Shown: piece after piece, positions 24,836 through 35,069 of the stretch | Position numbering within the stretch: the first letter of the stretch is position 1 | Layout: every line of letters starts with the position of its first letter | Assembly (NCBI RefSeq): GCF_000170895.1 | Contig: NZ_ABCS01000009.1 | Location: forward strand, 96,198 to 160,197 | DNA: 64,000 nt | Source: Plesiocystis pacifica SIR-1 | GTDB taxonomy: Bacteria > Myxococcota_A > Polyangia > Nannocystales > Nannocystaceae | Direction of reading: 5' to 3' | Translations under genes and position numbers: made by a program | The notes under the pieces: generated by a model | Told to the model about the DNA's origin: nothing | Databases searched by the model: none | What the model saw: only the letters and a program-made list of their open reading frames with translations

Positions 24836-26454
24836 GGCACGACCAGCACGACGCCGTCGCTCTCGACGTTGGCCCGGGACGCCGCGGTGATCGCATAGGT
24901 CCCCGAGTCCAGGCTCAGCGAGGTCGAGCCAAACTCCCCATCCGGGATCGGCACGATGCGGTCGAGCGCCCACGCGCCGCCCTGGTCGGCGTAGACCACG
25001 AAGGCCCGCAGGCTCTGCTCGACGACGTCCTCGACCAAGGCCCCGTCGCCCTCGAGGTTGGGCGTGACCAGGGGCGGGGCGACGAGGTCGTCGAGGTGGT
25101 CGGCGAGCGGCGGGGTCAGGGCGGGGCGGCCGTAGAACTCGTCGAGCAGGGCGGCGTTGATGCCGAGGGTGTCGGACTGCAGGGGCTCGACGTGGAAGTA
25201 GACGTTGCCCATGGAGTTTTGGTCGCTGTACAGGCGCGAGAGCTCGACCTGGTAGAGCATCTCGTCGAGGGTCCAGTCGTCGCCGAGCTTGCTGAGGTAG
25301 TTGCCGGTGAACACGTAGCGCTCGGGGTCGATGCTGCTCCACCAGTCGAGCAGGACCTCGTAGGTCTGCTGGGCGCTGTAGGTCGGCCAGTACAGCTGCG
25401 GGGCGAGGTAGTCGACCCAGCCCTCCTCCATCCACAGCACGGGGTCGGCGTAGAGCTCGGCGTACTGGTCCAGGCCGACGATGCCCTCGGGGATGCCGGG
25501 GCGGTAGATGCCGAAGGGGGCGATGCCGAAGCGGGCGTCGGGGTCGGCGGCCGCGATGGTGTCGTGGAGCTCCTCGACGAGGGCGTTGACGTTGTCCCGG
25601 CGCCAGTCGCCCTGGCTCAGCGCGCCGCCGTCGGCGAGGTAGGCGTTCCAGGTCAGGGCGTCGGGGAAGTCGTCGCCGTTGGGGTAGGGGTAGAAGTAGT
25701 CGTCGAGGTGGACGCCGTCGACGGCGTAGCGCTCGACGACGTCGAGGACCACGTCGACGGTGTGCTCGCGGACGTCGAGGGCCCCGGGATCCATCCACAG
25801 CGAGCTGCCGTAGGTGTGGGCGTGCTCGGGCAGCTGCAGGGCGATGTGCGGCTCGGCGAGGGTGATGCCGGCGCTCGCGGCCCCGCGGTAGGGGTTGAAC
25901 CAGGCGTGGACCTCGATGCCGCGGGCGTGAGCTTCTTCGATGAGAAAGGCGAGGGGGTCGAAGCCCGGGTCGCCGCCCTGGCTGCCGCTGAGGTAGCGGC
26001 TCCACGGCTCGAGGCTGGACTCGTAGACGGCGTCGGACTCGGGCCGGACCTGGAACACGATCGCGTTGAGGTTGACGGCCTCGGCGGTGTCGACGATCGA
26101 CGCGAGCTCGGCCTGGGCCGCGGCGGCGGACAGGCCCTGGCTGCTGGGCCAGTTGATGTTGTAGACGGTGGTCACCCAGACCCCACGGAACTCGCGCGCG
26201 TGGCCGACCTCGACGAGCTGCTGCTCCCACACGCCGCCGGTGTCGTCGCTGGACTCGTCCGCGCTCGTGGACTCGCCCGTCGAGTCCGAGCTCGAGTCGT
26301 CGCTGGACTCGGAGCTCGTGCCCTCTTCGGTGTCGCCGACGGTGTCGCCGACCTCCTCGGCGCCGGGGCCCTGGGGATCGGAGCCGGTGCCGGACGAACA
26401 CGCGAGGGCCGTGCCGAGGGCGAGGGCGACCGAGAGCGAGCGAGGCGAGTGCAT
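24832..26454 (-). CDS. GHL10-type (DUF187/YngK-like) glycosidase lipoprotein
   Basis: The 540-residue protein has a lipoprotein signal (ALALGTALACSSG), a 50-residue Ser/Asp/Glu-rich linker, and a TIM-barrel of the glycosyl-hydrolase-like 10 family. Typical signs are REFRGVWVTTVYNINWPSS, NLNAIVFQVRPESDAVY, GIEVHAWFNPYRG, VDGVHLDDYFYPYP and VDYLAPQLYWP. A beta-rich C-terminal domain follows. The acidic residues in HLDDYF are candidates for catalysis. Related proteins cleave peptidoglycan-derived or other glycans outside the cytoplasm, and a lytic role would suit a predator. The ATG at 26454 starts the signal peptide; the frame upstream is non-coding. Confidence 0.88.
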   Translation of the reverse strand: MHSPRSLSVALALGTALACSSGTGSDPQGPGAEEVGDTVGDTEEGTSSESSDDSSSDSTGESTSADESSDDTGGVWEQQLVEVGHAREFRGVWVTTVYNINWPSSQGLSAAAAQAELASIVDTAEAVNLNAIVFQVRPESDAVYESSLEPWSRYLSGSQGGDPGFDPLAFLIEEAHARGIEVHAWFNPYRGAASAGITLAEPHIALQLPEHAHTYGSSLWMDPGALDVREHTVDVVLDVVERYAVDGVHLDDYFYPYPNGDDFPDALTWNAYLADGGALSQGDWRRDNVNALVEELHDTIAAADPDARFGIAPFGIYRPGIPEGIVGLDQYAELYADPVLWMEEGWVDYLAPQLYWPTYSAQQTYEVLLDWWSSIDPERYVFTGNYLSKLGDDWTLDEMLYQVELSRLYSDQNSMGNVYFHVEPLQSDTLGINAALLDEFYGRPALTPPLADHLDDLVAPPLVTPNLEGDGALVEDVVEQSLRAFVVYADQGGAWALDRIVPIPDGEFGSTSLSLDSGTYAITAASRANVESDGVVLVVP

Positions 26455-26519
26455 GCCCCCGTCTACCGCATCTGGTCGAGCTTTTGGGCGCGTAGCAACC
26501 CCGGCCCACACCCGGGAAT

Positions 26520-27803
26520 TCACTGCCCGCGATCTTCTGGTAGGCCGAGCCCCCCCGAGAAACTCCGAGGGTGCTTGGCGTGAACCACCTTTGTGCGAAT
26601 CAGCGTGACCCGGGGCACCTGGCGCATCTCGTCGGCCATCTCCCGGCACCAATCCTCGAGCTCGTCGAAGCTCTCGGCGTCGAGCTCGAGGTCCTCGCAA
26701 GCCACGGTCTCGCGCTCGCCCGCGTGGTCGCGCAGCTTCAGCTCGTGCGCCGGCCCTTGGTCGCCGCAGGTGCCGGCGTGCTCGGTCCACAGCTTGGCGT
26801 GGTGCTCGATGACCAAGCACCAGGGGTCGCGGCCCTCGAAGGGATCGGCGATGCCGCCGTCGCGCACGACCATGGTCAGCAGCGCGGGATCGTTGCGCGC
26901 GGCGAGGGCCTCGTGGGCGACGTCCGACCAGCCCATGAACGAGGCGTCGAGGTAGAGGTACTCGCCCACGTGCGTCGAGCCGCGCACGGCCACGTTGGTC
27001 ACGGCCTGGCCGCCGGCCGAGTGACCCTCGACGATGACGCCCCCGCGCAGCTTGCTGGGGTGCACGCCGAGGGCCTCGACGAGGACCTCGAGGCTGTCGG
27101 CGTGGAGGCGGTCGAAGTCGTCGCGGTAGGCCGGGTCGGCGGGCGCGGCCGGCTGCATCCACATGCGGTCGTAGGCGACGTTGCTCCACCCGCGGTGCCC
27201 GGGCTCGAGGCGCTTGCCGGCGCTGATCGGGTAGATCAGCGCGACGTTGTGGTCCGCCTCGCCCGCGAGCTGGTCGATGGCCGCGAGGGTCTGCTCGAGG
27301 CGGTCCCAGCCGACCCACTCGCGCTTTTTCTTCATCGCGTCGGTGCGCCGCTGGACGAGCTCGCTGTAGGTCCCGTGAAAGTGGAAGACGAGCTCGAACT
27401 CGGCCGCCGGATCGGCCTTCGGGGGGATGAAGATCAGCACGTCGCGGCCCCCGTTGCCCTCGAGGGGTCCGACCCACAGCGACCCGCCCGCGTAGAGCTG
27501 GCTGAACTCGTCGGCGAAGTCCTGGAGCCCGGGGGCGGTGTTGGGGTCGATCTGCGCGCCCGCGACGAGCTCGGAGTCGGCGACCTCGATGGGCGGCTGC
27601 GCCGGAGCGGGCTCGGGCGCTGGAGCCGGGGCTGGCTCGGAGGTAGAGGATCCGAGGGGGGCAGACTCGTGCAGGACTGGCGCGCTGTCGGCGGATTCGG
27701 GCATGTCCGGATCCGCAGGCTGCGGGTCGACCTCCGCGACCGTCTGGACACAGCCAGCGGACAGGAGGGCGACGAAAGACAGCGCGAGCGTGGGCTTCGC
27801 CAT
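26520..27803 (-). CDS. Alpha/beta hydrolase-like lipoprotein
   Basis: The 427-residue protein has a lipoprotein signal (ALSFVALLSAGCVQ), a Pro/Ala/Glu-rich linker, and a catalytic region with a nucleophile elbow VIVEGHSAGGQAV (Ser ~254). FHFHGTY gives an oxyanion-type HG, and VIEHHAKLW may supply the late His. I place it in the alpha/beta hydrolase superfamily with no named family; an esterase role on the outer surface is likely. The ATG at 27803 starts the signal peptide, while ~60 upstream in-frame residues are basic and non-conserved. It is divergent from the kinase gene. Confidence 0.75.
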   Translation of the reverse strand: MAKPTLALSFVALLSAGCVQTVAEVDPQPADPDMPESADSAPVLHESAPLGSSTSEPAPAPAPEPAPAQPPIEVADSELVAGAQIDPNTAPGLQDFADEFSQLYAGGSLWVGPLEGNGGRDVLIFIPPKADPAAEFELVFHFHGTYSELVQRRTDAMKKKREWVGWDRLEQTLAAIDQLAGEADHNVALIYPISAGKRLEPGHRGWSNVAYDRMWMQPAAPADPAYRDDFDRLHADSLEVLVEALGVHPSKLRGGVIVEGHSAGGQAVTNVAVRGSTHVGEYLYLDASFMGWSDVAHEALAARNDPALLTMVVRDGGIADPFEGRDPWCLVIEHHAKLWTEHAGTCGDQGPAHELKLRDHAGERETVACEDLELDAESFDELEDWCREMADEMRQVPRVTLIRTKVVHAKHPRSFSGGLGLPEDRGQ

Positions 27804-28037
27804 GGAGATCGCGGGGGCCAGGCTCGCATTGTGCCGCACTTTGCGAGGCCGTGCCCGCGCGCGGGTCGGGGTCGAGGGAGGTCGCCGGGCCTGCATCACC
27901 CGCACGTTCGACGCCCGGCTGCGCGTTTGGCTCTCGGGTCGAGCGGTGCTCCTGGGCAGGGTCGAGGCCGCACGCGCTCCGAGCACGGGCTATAACCACG
28001 CTCGGTGGCGATCGACACACGCTACGGGGGCCGCACC

Positions 28038-30041
<2,004 letters not shown>

Positions 30042-30051
30042 AGGGGTCGAG

Positions 30052-30540
30052 CTAGAGGGTCCCGCTCACCGAGCGATCGAGGAAGGGCTCGATGGCGTTG
30101 CGCAGGGCGTCCGCGTGGGGCTCGTAGTCGAGGTAGCGGATCGCGTCGTCGAGCTCGTCGGTGCGGAAACCGCCGATCGGGATGTTGAGCCAGGTCATCG
30201 CAACCATCACCCCCTTGGCGACGACCGAGTCCGTGATCACCGCGGTCTTGCAGCCAAACTTGCGCGTCACCGCCTGGACCTCCTTGCGCATGTCCGGGCC
30301 CGGCCGAGCGTCTCGCGCGATCACCAGGACGCCCGCGAGGGTCTCGCGCTCGCGGACGACCTGCATCATCCGCGCCCACTCCTCTTGGTTGGGGAGCGGC
30401 GTTTTGTGGACGAGCAAGAAGACGTCTTGCACGAAGCCGAAGCTCAGCGTGTGGAGGGACTCCACGGACCGTAAAATTAGCCCGGTCGGCAGGCTTTTTT
30501 CAAACTTTGTGGGGATTGGGCGCGGCGGGGGCGGATCCAC
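30052..30540 (-). CDS. STAS/SpoIIAA-like small protein
   Basis: The ~162-residue protein alternates beta and alpha elements (FVQDVFLLVHKTPL, LAGVLVIARDARP, TAVITDSVVAKGVMVAMTWL, FRTDELDDAIRYLD) in the manner of the STAS/SpoIIAA-like proteins that are common single genes in myxobacteria. These are often fused or linked to signalling, but no phospho-acceptor Ser was identified. The GTG at 30540 is a guess, since a TTG at 30549 and later codons are also possible. It is convergent with the kinase gene, 10 bp away. Confidence 0.6.
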   Translation of the reverse strand: MDPPPPRPIPTKFEKSLPTGLILRSVESLHTLSFGFVQDVFLLVHKTPLPNQEEWARMMQVVRERETLAGVLVIARDARPGPDMRKEVQAVTRKFGCKTAVITDSVVAKGVMVAMTWLNIPIGGFRTDELDDAIRYLDYEPHADALRNAIEPFLDRSVSGTL

Positions 30541-30860
30541 AGCCGCCAAAACTCACATCTAAGGCCAAGAAATCAATCGCCTGACAGATGTCAAAGACTT
30601 CGCGAGATGATCTCGATAGCGTAGAACGCAGTAGACCGGAGCGGTACGCGCATGTTGATATTTGAGTGTTGATTTGCGACCGTGTCCCCAGGGGCGAGAA
30701 AAGCACCCCTGCTACCATCGGGTCCTACGGATTTGGGACTTTGAGGCGGCCTGCGGGCCTGCTCGCCGCTTCGCCGGATGATCGACAGCGCGCGCAATGG
30801 ATACACTGGTCGAACCGCCAGTGCGCCCAATGAGGCCCCCATTCGGGGGGAGGAGTCTCG
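30541..30860. promoter_or_regulatory. Intergenic leader with hairpins and a strong Shine-Dalgarno
   Basis: This 320-bp gap between divergent genes is AT-richer than its surroundings at 30550-30690 and is likely to hold the promoters for both directions. Near the plus-strand gene there is a stem CACTGG/CCAGTG (30804-30809 with 30818-30823). A second stem CCCCC/GGGGG (30836-30840 with 30845-30849) directly abuts the Shine-Dalgarno AGGAG (30851-30855), 5 bp before the ATG at 30861. The hairpin next to the ribosome site could affect translation. No gene is seen in the gap. Confidence 0.45.
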
Positions 30861-32435
30861 ATGAAGCGATTCATGCAATACAAGCACGGGCGGACCGAAA
30901 TTCTCGACGCTCACCCCTTTATCAGCTGGCTGGACGCCGACAACGTCGCCCTCGAGGACAAGCTCGGCTTTGCGCCGGTCATGGCCTTGTTCGTGATGGC
31001 CTTTCGCGACGTGAACCTCTGGGTCCTGCGCTTTGAAGAAGAGGCCGAGGAGCACTTCCGGTCGCTGATCAACGGCAACACCTTCGAGGACGAGGGCCAC
31101 TCGCGGCTGTTCCTGCACGACTGGCGCTGCATGGGCCTCGACGCGCGCTTGCGGTGGTCGGCGAGCGACACCCTGTGGTGGTTGTTCCACAGCCCCGACC
31201 AGGAGCGCTTCCGGGAGTACGGCGTGGAGTTCGTGCGCTTCTCCGTGGAGGACGGCGGCGATCCCTTGCTCCGCTTCGCCCACTCGGAAGCGGGCGAGGC
31301 CTGCGGGATGGTCTTCTTCAGCCACTCGGTCCACCCCGCCGTGGCCCTGGGCGAGGCCCAGGGCAAGACCTACCGCTACTTCGGGACCGAGCACCTCGAG
31401 CGCGAGCTCAGCCACGTCGAGCACACCGAGGAGGACTTCGTGAACCAGGTCCTCGACGAGGCGGGCCTGGCCAAGGCGGTGGATCTGGGCGGGCGCATGT
31501 TCGACGTGTTCCACGGGATCTTCGACGCCTTCCTCGACTACGCCCACACCCACGTCGAAGGCGGGACGGTGCCCCAGGCCCCGGCCGATCACGGCGCCCA
31601 CAGCTGCGACCTGCCGCGTCACCCCGTCGAGGATCTCTCGGGCTTCGCGGCGCCCGAGGGCGACGTGTCATCCAGCGCGGCGCGGCTCCTGGCCAAGCTC
31701 GACGCGCGCCGGGCCCAGGCCGCCGCGCACCCTCTGTACGCGTGGATGCGCGAGGCCTCGGTGCCCGCGGCGGACAAGCTGCGCCGCTTCATGCCGCTGT
31801 GGTCCATGGACGTGCTCGGCTACCGCGACCTCAACCACTTCGTGTTCCACTACGCCAAGGGCGCGAGCGCCCACGCCCGCGCCCCCGAGGCCCGCTTGAT
31901 CAACGCCTGGGTCAACGAGCTCGAGACCCACAGCGGGCTGTTCCTGCGCGACTGGCAGGCCCTGGGCCTCGACGAGCGCCTGGGCTGGTCGGCGAGCGAG
32001 ACCCTCGAGTTCCTGTTCTTCGACCGCGCCATGGACGTGCACCGCCACAACATCATGCGCTTCATGAAGCTCGGCCTGCGCCACGACCACCCGAGCTTGC
32101 GCTACTGGATGATGCGCGCGCTCGAGGCCAGCGGCGAGGCCTTCTTCGCCAACACCCGGGAGCTGGCCCGCGCGGCCGAGGCCTCCGGGGAGCTGGCCGG
32201 GCCCCTCGACTACCTCGGCGATCGCCACGGCGGCGAGCACCCCGAGCGCGGCGTCGACCTCGACGCGCTGCTGCGCGGGACCTTCCACGCCCACGAGCTC
32301 GACGCCGAGCAGCTCGCCGTCGCCGAGCAGATGATCGACGTGGTCTTCGACAGCCTCGAGCACCAGCTCGACTTCTCCCTCGAGGCCGCCCACAGCGGGC
32401 GCCTGGACTACAGCCTGGCGAGCGCGGCCGAGTAG
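30861..32435 (+). CDS. Internally duplicated protein with E/H motifs (heme-oxygenase-like fold?)
   Basis: The 524-residue soluble protein is two copies of one ~250-residue module. Matching segments are HPFISWLDADNVALEDKL with HPLYAWMREASVPAADKL, FRDVNLWVL with YRDLNHFVF, FEDEGHSRLFLHDWRCMGLD with NELETHSGLFLRDWQALGLD, and WSASDTLWWLF with WSASETLEFLF. The paired Glu/His in ExEGH/ExxTH and other conserved His residues suggest a metal site of the heme-oxygenase-like di-iron type. That is inference and no family name is secure. Module 2 keeps DW..LGLDERLGWSAS almost intact. A good Shine-Dalgarno supports the ATG. It is monocistronic and convergent with the next gene, one base apart. Confidence 0.75.
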   Translation: MKRFMQYKHGRTEILDAHPFISWLDADNVALEDKLGFAPVMALFVMAFRDVNLWVLRFEEEAEEHFRSLINGNTFEDEGHSRLFLHDWRCMGLDARLRWSASDTLWWLFHSPDQERFREYGVEFVRFSVEDGGDPLLRFAHSEAGEACGMVFFSHSVHPAVALGEAQGKTYRYFGTEHLERELSHVEHTEEDFVNQVLDEAGLAKAVDLGGRMFDVFHGIFDAFLDYAHTHVEGGTVPQAPADHGAHSCDLPRHPVEDLSGFAAPEGDVSSSAARLLAKLDARRAQAAAHPLYAWMREASVPAADKLRRFMPLWSMDVLGYRDLNHFVFHYAKGASAHARAPEARLINAWVNELETHSGLFLRDWQALGLDERLGWSASETLEFLFFDRAMDVHRHNIMRFMKLGLRHDHPSLRYWMMRALEASGEAFFANTRELARAAEASGELAGPLDYLGDRHGGEHPERGVDLDALLRGTFHAHELDAEQLAVAEQMIDVVFDSLEHQLDFSLEAAHSGRLDYSLASAAE

Positions 32436-32436
32436 C

Positions 32437-32750
32437 CTACAGCCACACCCCGGCGGGCAGGTTCATGGCCGAGTCGTAGTAGGTCGAGCCGTCGTAGCTG
32501 ATGTCGGTGTTGTTCGACGGCGCCCCCTCCACGCAGGGGAGGGCGACGTCGAGCTCGAACATCTGCTGAAAGTCATCGAGCAGGGTCAGGTGCATGCTGT
32601 CGCCCTCTTCGAAGACCATGAAGGTCCCGTCCGCGTCCGCGTCCTCGGCGGCGCCGTCGTCGGCGAGGGGGGTGAAGTCCGGGTTGTACATGCTGCACCG
32701 CCCAGCAGGGCCGCGAACACCACGCACACGCGGTACTCGCACCGAGACAA
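32437..32750 (-). pseudogene. Small acidic lipoprotein gene, apparently frameshifted
   Basis: A frame ending at 32437 encodes a plausible mature domain ([20 protein letters not shown]..., to VWL) with an ATG at 32691. It lacks a signal peptide: its upstream extension is Arg-rich nonsense. In the other frame a TTG at 32750 begins [21 protein letters not shown], a convincing lipoprotein signal that reaches its Cys just where the first frame reads CSMYN. One frameshift around 32690-32700 would join them into a ~100-residue lipoprotein with an acidic linker like its neighbours. It could be a mutation, a base-call error, or an intact gene starting at 32691. Confidence 0.5.
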
Positions 32751-32777
32751 GCGCGCAAAAAACAGTACCCTTGCGCG

Positions 32778-34976
32778 ATGCCGGCCTCCCGCGCCAGCGC
32801 GCCGCACCTGTTCGAGCGCCGCCCCTACTGGGCCAAACGCTTCGGCGTCGCGCCCTTCTTGCCGACCTCGCGCGAGGAGATGGACGCGCTGGGCTGGGAC
32901 AGCTGCGACGTGATCATCGTGACCGGCGACGCCTACGTCGACCACGTCAGCTTCGGCGCGGCGGTGATCGGGCGGGTGCTCGAGCGCGCCGGCTTTCGGG
33001 TGGGCATCCTCGACCAGCCCGACTGGCGGTCGGCCGAGGGCTTCATGCGCCTGGGCGTGCCCAACCTGTTTTGGGGCGTGACCGGCGGAAACATGGACTC
33101 GCTGGTCAACCACTACACCTCGGACCGCAAGCGCCGCTCGGACGACGCCTATACCGCGGGCGGGGGATCCGGCTCCCGCCCCGATCGCGCGGTGATCGTC
33201 TACAGCCAGCGCTGCCGCGAGGTCGGCGGCCCCGAGGTCCCGGTGATCATCGGCGGCATCGAGGCGAGCCTGCGCCGCATCGCCCACTACGACTACTGGT
33301 CCAACGCCGTCCGGCGCAGCGTGCTCGTCGACAGCAAGGCCGACGTGCTGTTCTACGGCAACGCCGAGCGGGCGATCGTCGACTTCGCCCACGGCCTCGG
33401 CGAGCGCAGGGGGCTCGACGCGATGCGCGGGCTGCGGGGCACGGCCTTCGTGCAAAAGGCGGGGACCTTGCCCCAGGGCTGGGCCGAGCTCGACTCGAGC
33501 GAGGTCGACGGCGGCGAGCAGGGCGAGCTGGTCCAGCTGCGCCGCAAGGCCCGGCGCAAGGTCCTCGAGCACCCGCGGGCGCGCACGGCCATCCGCCTGC
33601 CCAGCTTCGAGCAGGTCCGCGAGGACCCCGTGCTCTACGCCCACGCCTCGCGCGTGCTCCACCAGGAGGCCAACCCGCACAACGGCCGGGTGCTCGTCCA
33701 GGGCCACGGCGACCGCGAGGTGTGGATCAACCCGCCGCCCGTGCCCCTGAGCACCGAGGAGATGGACGCGGTCTACGAGCTGCCCTACCAGCGGCGGCCT
33801 CACCCGCGCCACGACGACGCCGGCAAGGTGCCCGCCTACGAGATGATCAAGACCTCGGTCATGCTCATGCGCGGGTGCTTTGGCGGGTGCTCGTTTTGCT
33901 CGATCACCGAGCACGAGGGGCGGATCATCCAGAGCCGCTCGCCCGACTCGGTGCTCCGCGAGATCGAGCAGATCCGCGACACCGTGCCCGGCTTCACCGG
34001 GGTCATCTCGGACCTCGGCGGGCCCACGGCCAACATGTGGCGCCTGGGCTGCAAGAGCCCGACCATCGAGGCCGCGTGCCGGCGACCCTCGTGCGTCTAC
34101 CCGGGCATCTGCGAGAACCTGAACACGGACCACAGCGATCTGATCGCGCTCTACCGCAAGGCCCGGGCGCTGCCGGGGGTCAAGAAGATCCTCGTCGCCT
34201 CGGGGCTGCGCTACGACCTGGCCGTGGAGTCGCCGGAGTACGTGCGCGAGCTGGCCCGGCACCACGTCGGCGGTTACCTCAAGATCGCGCCGGAGCACGT
34301 CGCCGAGGGGCCGCTGTCAAAGATGATGAAGCCCGGGGTCGGGACCTACGAGCGCTTCAAGACCCTGTTCGACCGCTACAGCAAGCAGGCCGGCAAGCGC
34401 CAGTACCTGATCCCCTACTTCATCGCCGCGCACCCCGGGACCACCGACGAGGACATGCTCGAGCTGGCCCTGTGGCTCAAGCAAAACGGCTTCAAGCCCG
34501 ACCAGGTCCAGGCCTTCTTGCCTTCGCCCATGGCCACGGCCTCGGCGATGTATCACTCCGGGCGCAACCCGCTGAAGAAGGTGAGCCGGGCCGACTCCGC
34601 CGAGCGCGTGGCCGTGCCGCGCAGCGCCAAGGTCCGGCGCTTGCACAAGGCCTTCCTGCGCTACCACGACCCCGACAACTGGCCGATGCTGCGGGCGGCC
34701 TTGCAGCGCATGGGCCGGGCCGATCTGATCGGCAACGGCGAGGAGCACCTCGTCCCGAGCTACCAGCCCAAGGGCACCGGCCACGGCCGAGGGCGCGGGC
34801 CGAAGCGAGGGCGAGCGAAGGGGGCGACCAAGCCCAAGCCCGGCACCGCGCTGACCCAACATACGGGCCTGCCCCCGCGGGAGACCGGCGAGGGCAGGCG
34901 GCGGCCCGGGCTCGGCTCGAAGGCCAAGTCCAAGGCTCGTTCGGGGCGCAAGCCCAGCCGCAAGCGGCGCGGCTGA
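32778..34976 (+). CDS. ygiQ: YgiQ-family radical SAM protein
   Basis: The 732-residue protein fits the UPF0313/YgiQ family. The N-terminal cobalamin-binding-like region contains [20 protein letters not shown] and [20 protein letters not shown]. The radical SAM cluster motif is [18 protein letters not shown] (CxxxCxxC, ~366-373), followed by [13 protein letters not shown] and [11 protein letters not shown]. The C-terminal part has [18 protein letters not shown] and a basic, disordered tail. The family reaction is unknown. The ATG at 32778 starts the conserved block. The Lys/Arg-rich tail ([16 protein letters not shown]) may bind nucleic acid. It ends at a pair of hairpins shared with the convergent gene. 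Confidence 0.95.
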   Translation: MPASRASAPHLFERRPYWAKRFGVAPFLPTSREEMDALGWDSCDVIIVTGDAYVDHVSFGAAVIGRVLERAGFRVGILDQPDWRSAEGFMRLGVPNLFWGVTGGNMDSLVNHYTSDRKRRSDDAYTAGGGSGSRPDRAVIVYSQRCREVGGPEVPVIIGGIEASLRRIAHYDYWSNAVRRSVLVDSKADVLFYGNAERAIVDFAHGLGERRGLDAMRGLRGTAFVQKAGTLPQGWAELDSSEVDGGEQGELVQLRRKARRKVLEHPRARTAIRLPSFEQVREDPVLYAHASRVLHQEANPHNGRVLVQGHGDREVWINPPPVPLSTEEMDAVYELPYQRRPHPRHDDAGKVPAYEMIKTSVMLMRGCFGGCSFCSITEHEGRIIQSRSPDSVLREIEQIRDTVPGFTGVISDLGGPTANMWRLGCKSPTIEAACRRPSCVYPGICENLNTDHSDLIALYRKARALPGVKKILVASGLRYDLAVESPEYVRELARHHVGGYLKIAPEHVAEGPLSKMMKPGVGTYERFKTLFDRYSKQAGKRQYLIPYFIAAHPGTTDEDMLELALWLKQNGFKPDQVQAFLPSPMATASAMYHSGRNPLKKVSRADSAERVAVPRSAKVRRLHKAFLRYHDPDNWPMLRAALQRMGRADLIGNGEEHLVPSYQPKGTGHGRGRGPKRGRAKGATKPKPGTALTQHTGLPPRETGEGRRRPGLGSKAKSKARSGRKPSRKRRG

Positions 34977-35018
34977 GTCGTGGACGTGGGGCAGGGAGGG
35001 CGTGGCGTCGTCCACGAC
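34977..35018. terminator. Hairpin directly after ygiQ
   Basis: GTCGTGGACG (34977-34986) and CGTCCACGAC (35009-35018) form a perfect 10-bp stem with a 22-base loop, starting at the base after the ygiQ stop codon. No T-run follows, so it may be a termination or mRNA-stability structure. Confidence 0.5.
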
Positions 35019-35032
35019 GGCTAAAATGGACA

Positions 35033-35057
35033 GGGGCTGTGAAATTTTCACAGTCCC
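35033..35057. terminator. Bidirectional stem-loop between convergent genes
   Basis: CTGTGAAA (35037-35044) and TTTCACAG (35046-35053) are perfect inverted copies. GGGG and TCCC extend the stem by four pairs, one of them G-T (35033-35057). The AT-rich tip and position between the ygiQ stop and the stop of the convergent peroxidase gene (35070) fit a terminator working in both directions. Confidence 0.6.
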
Positions 35058-35069
35058 TGAGTCGTTGGT

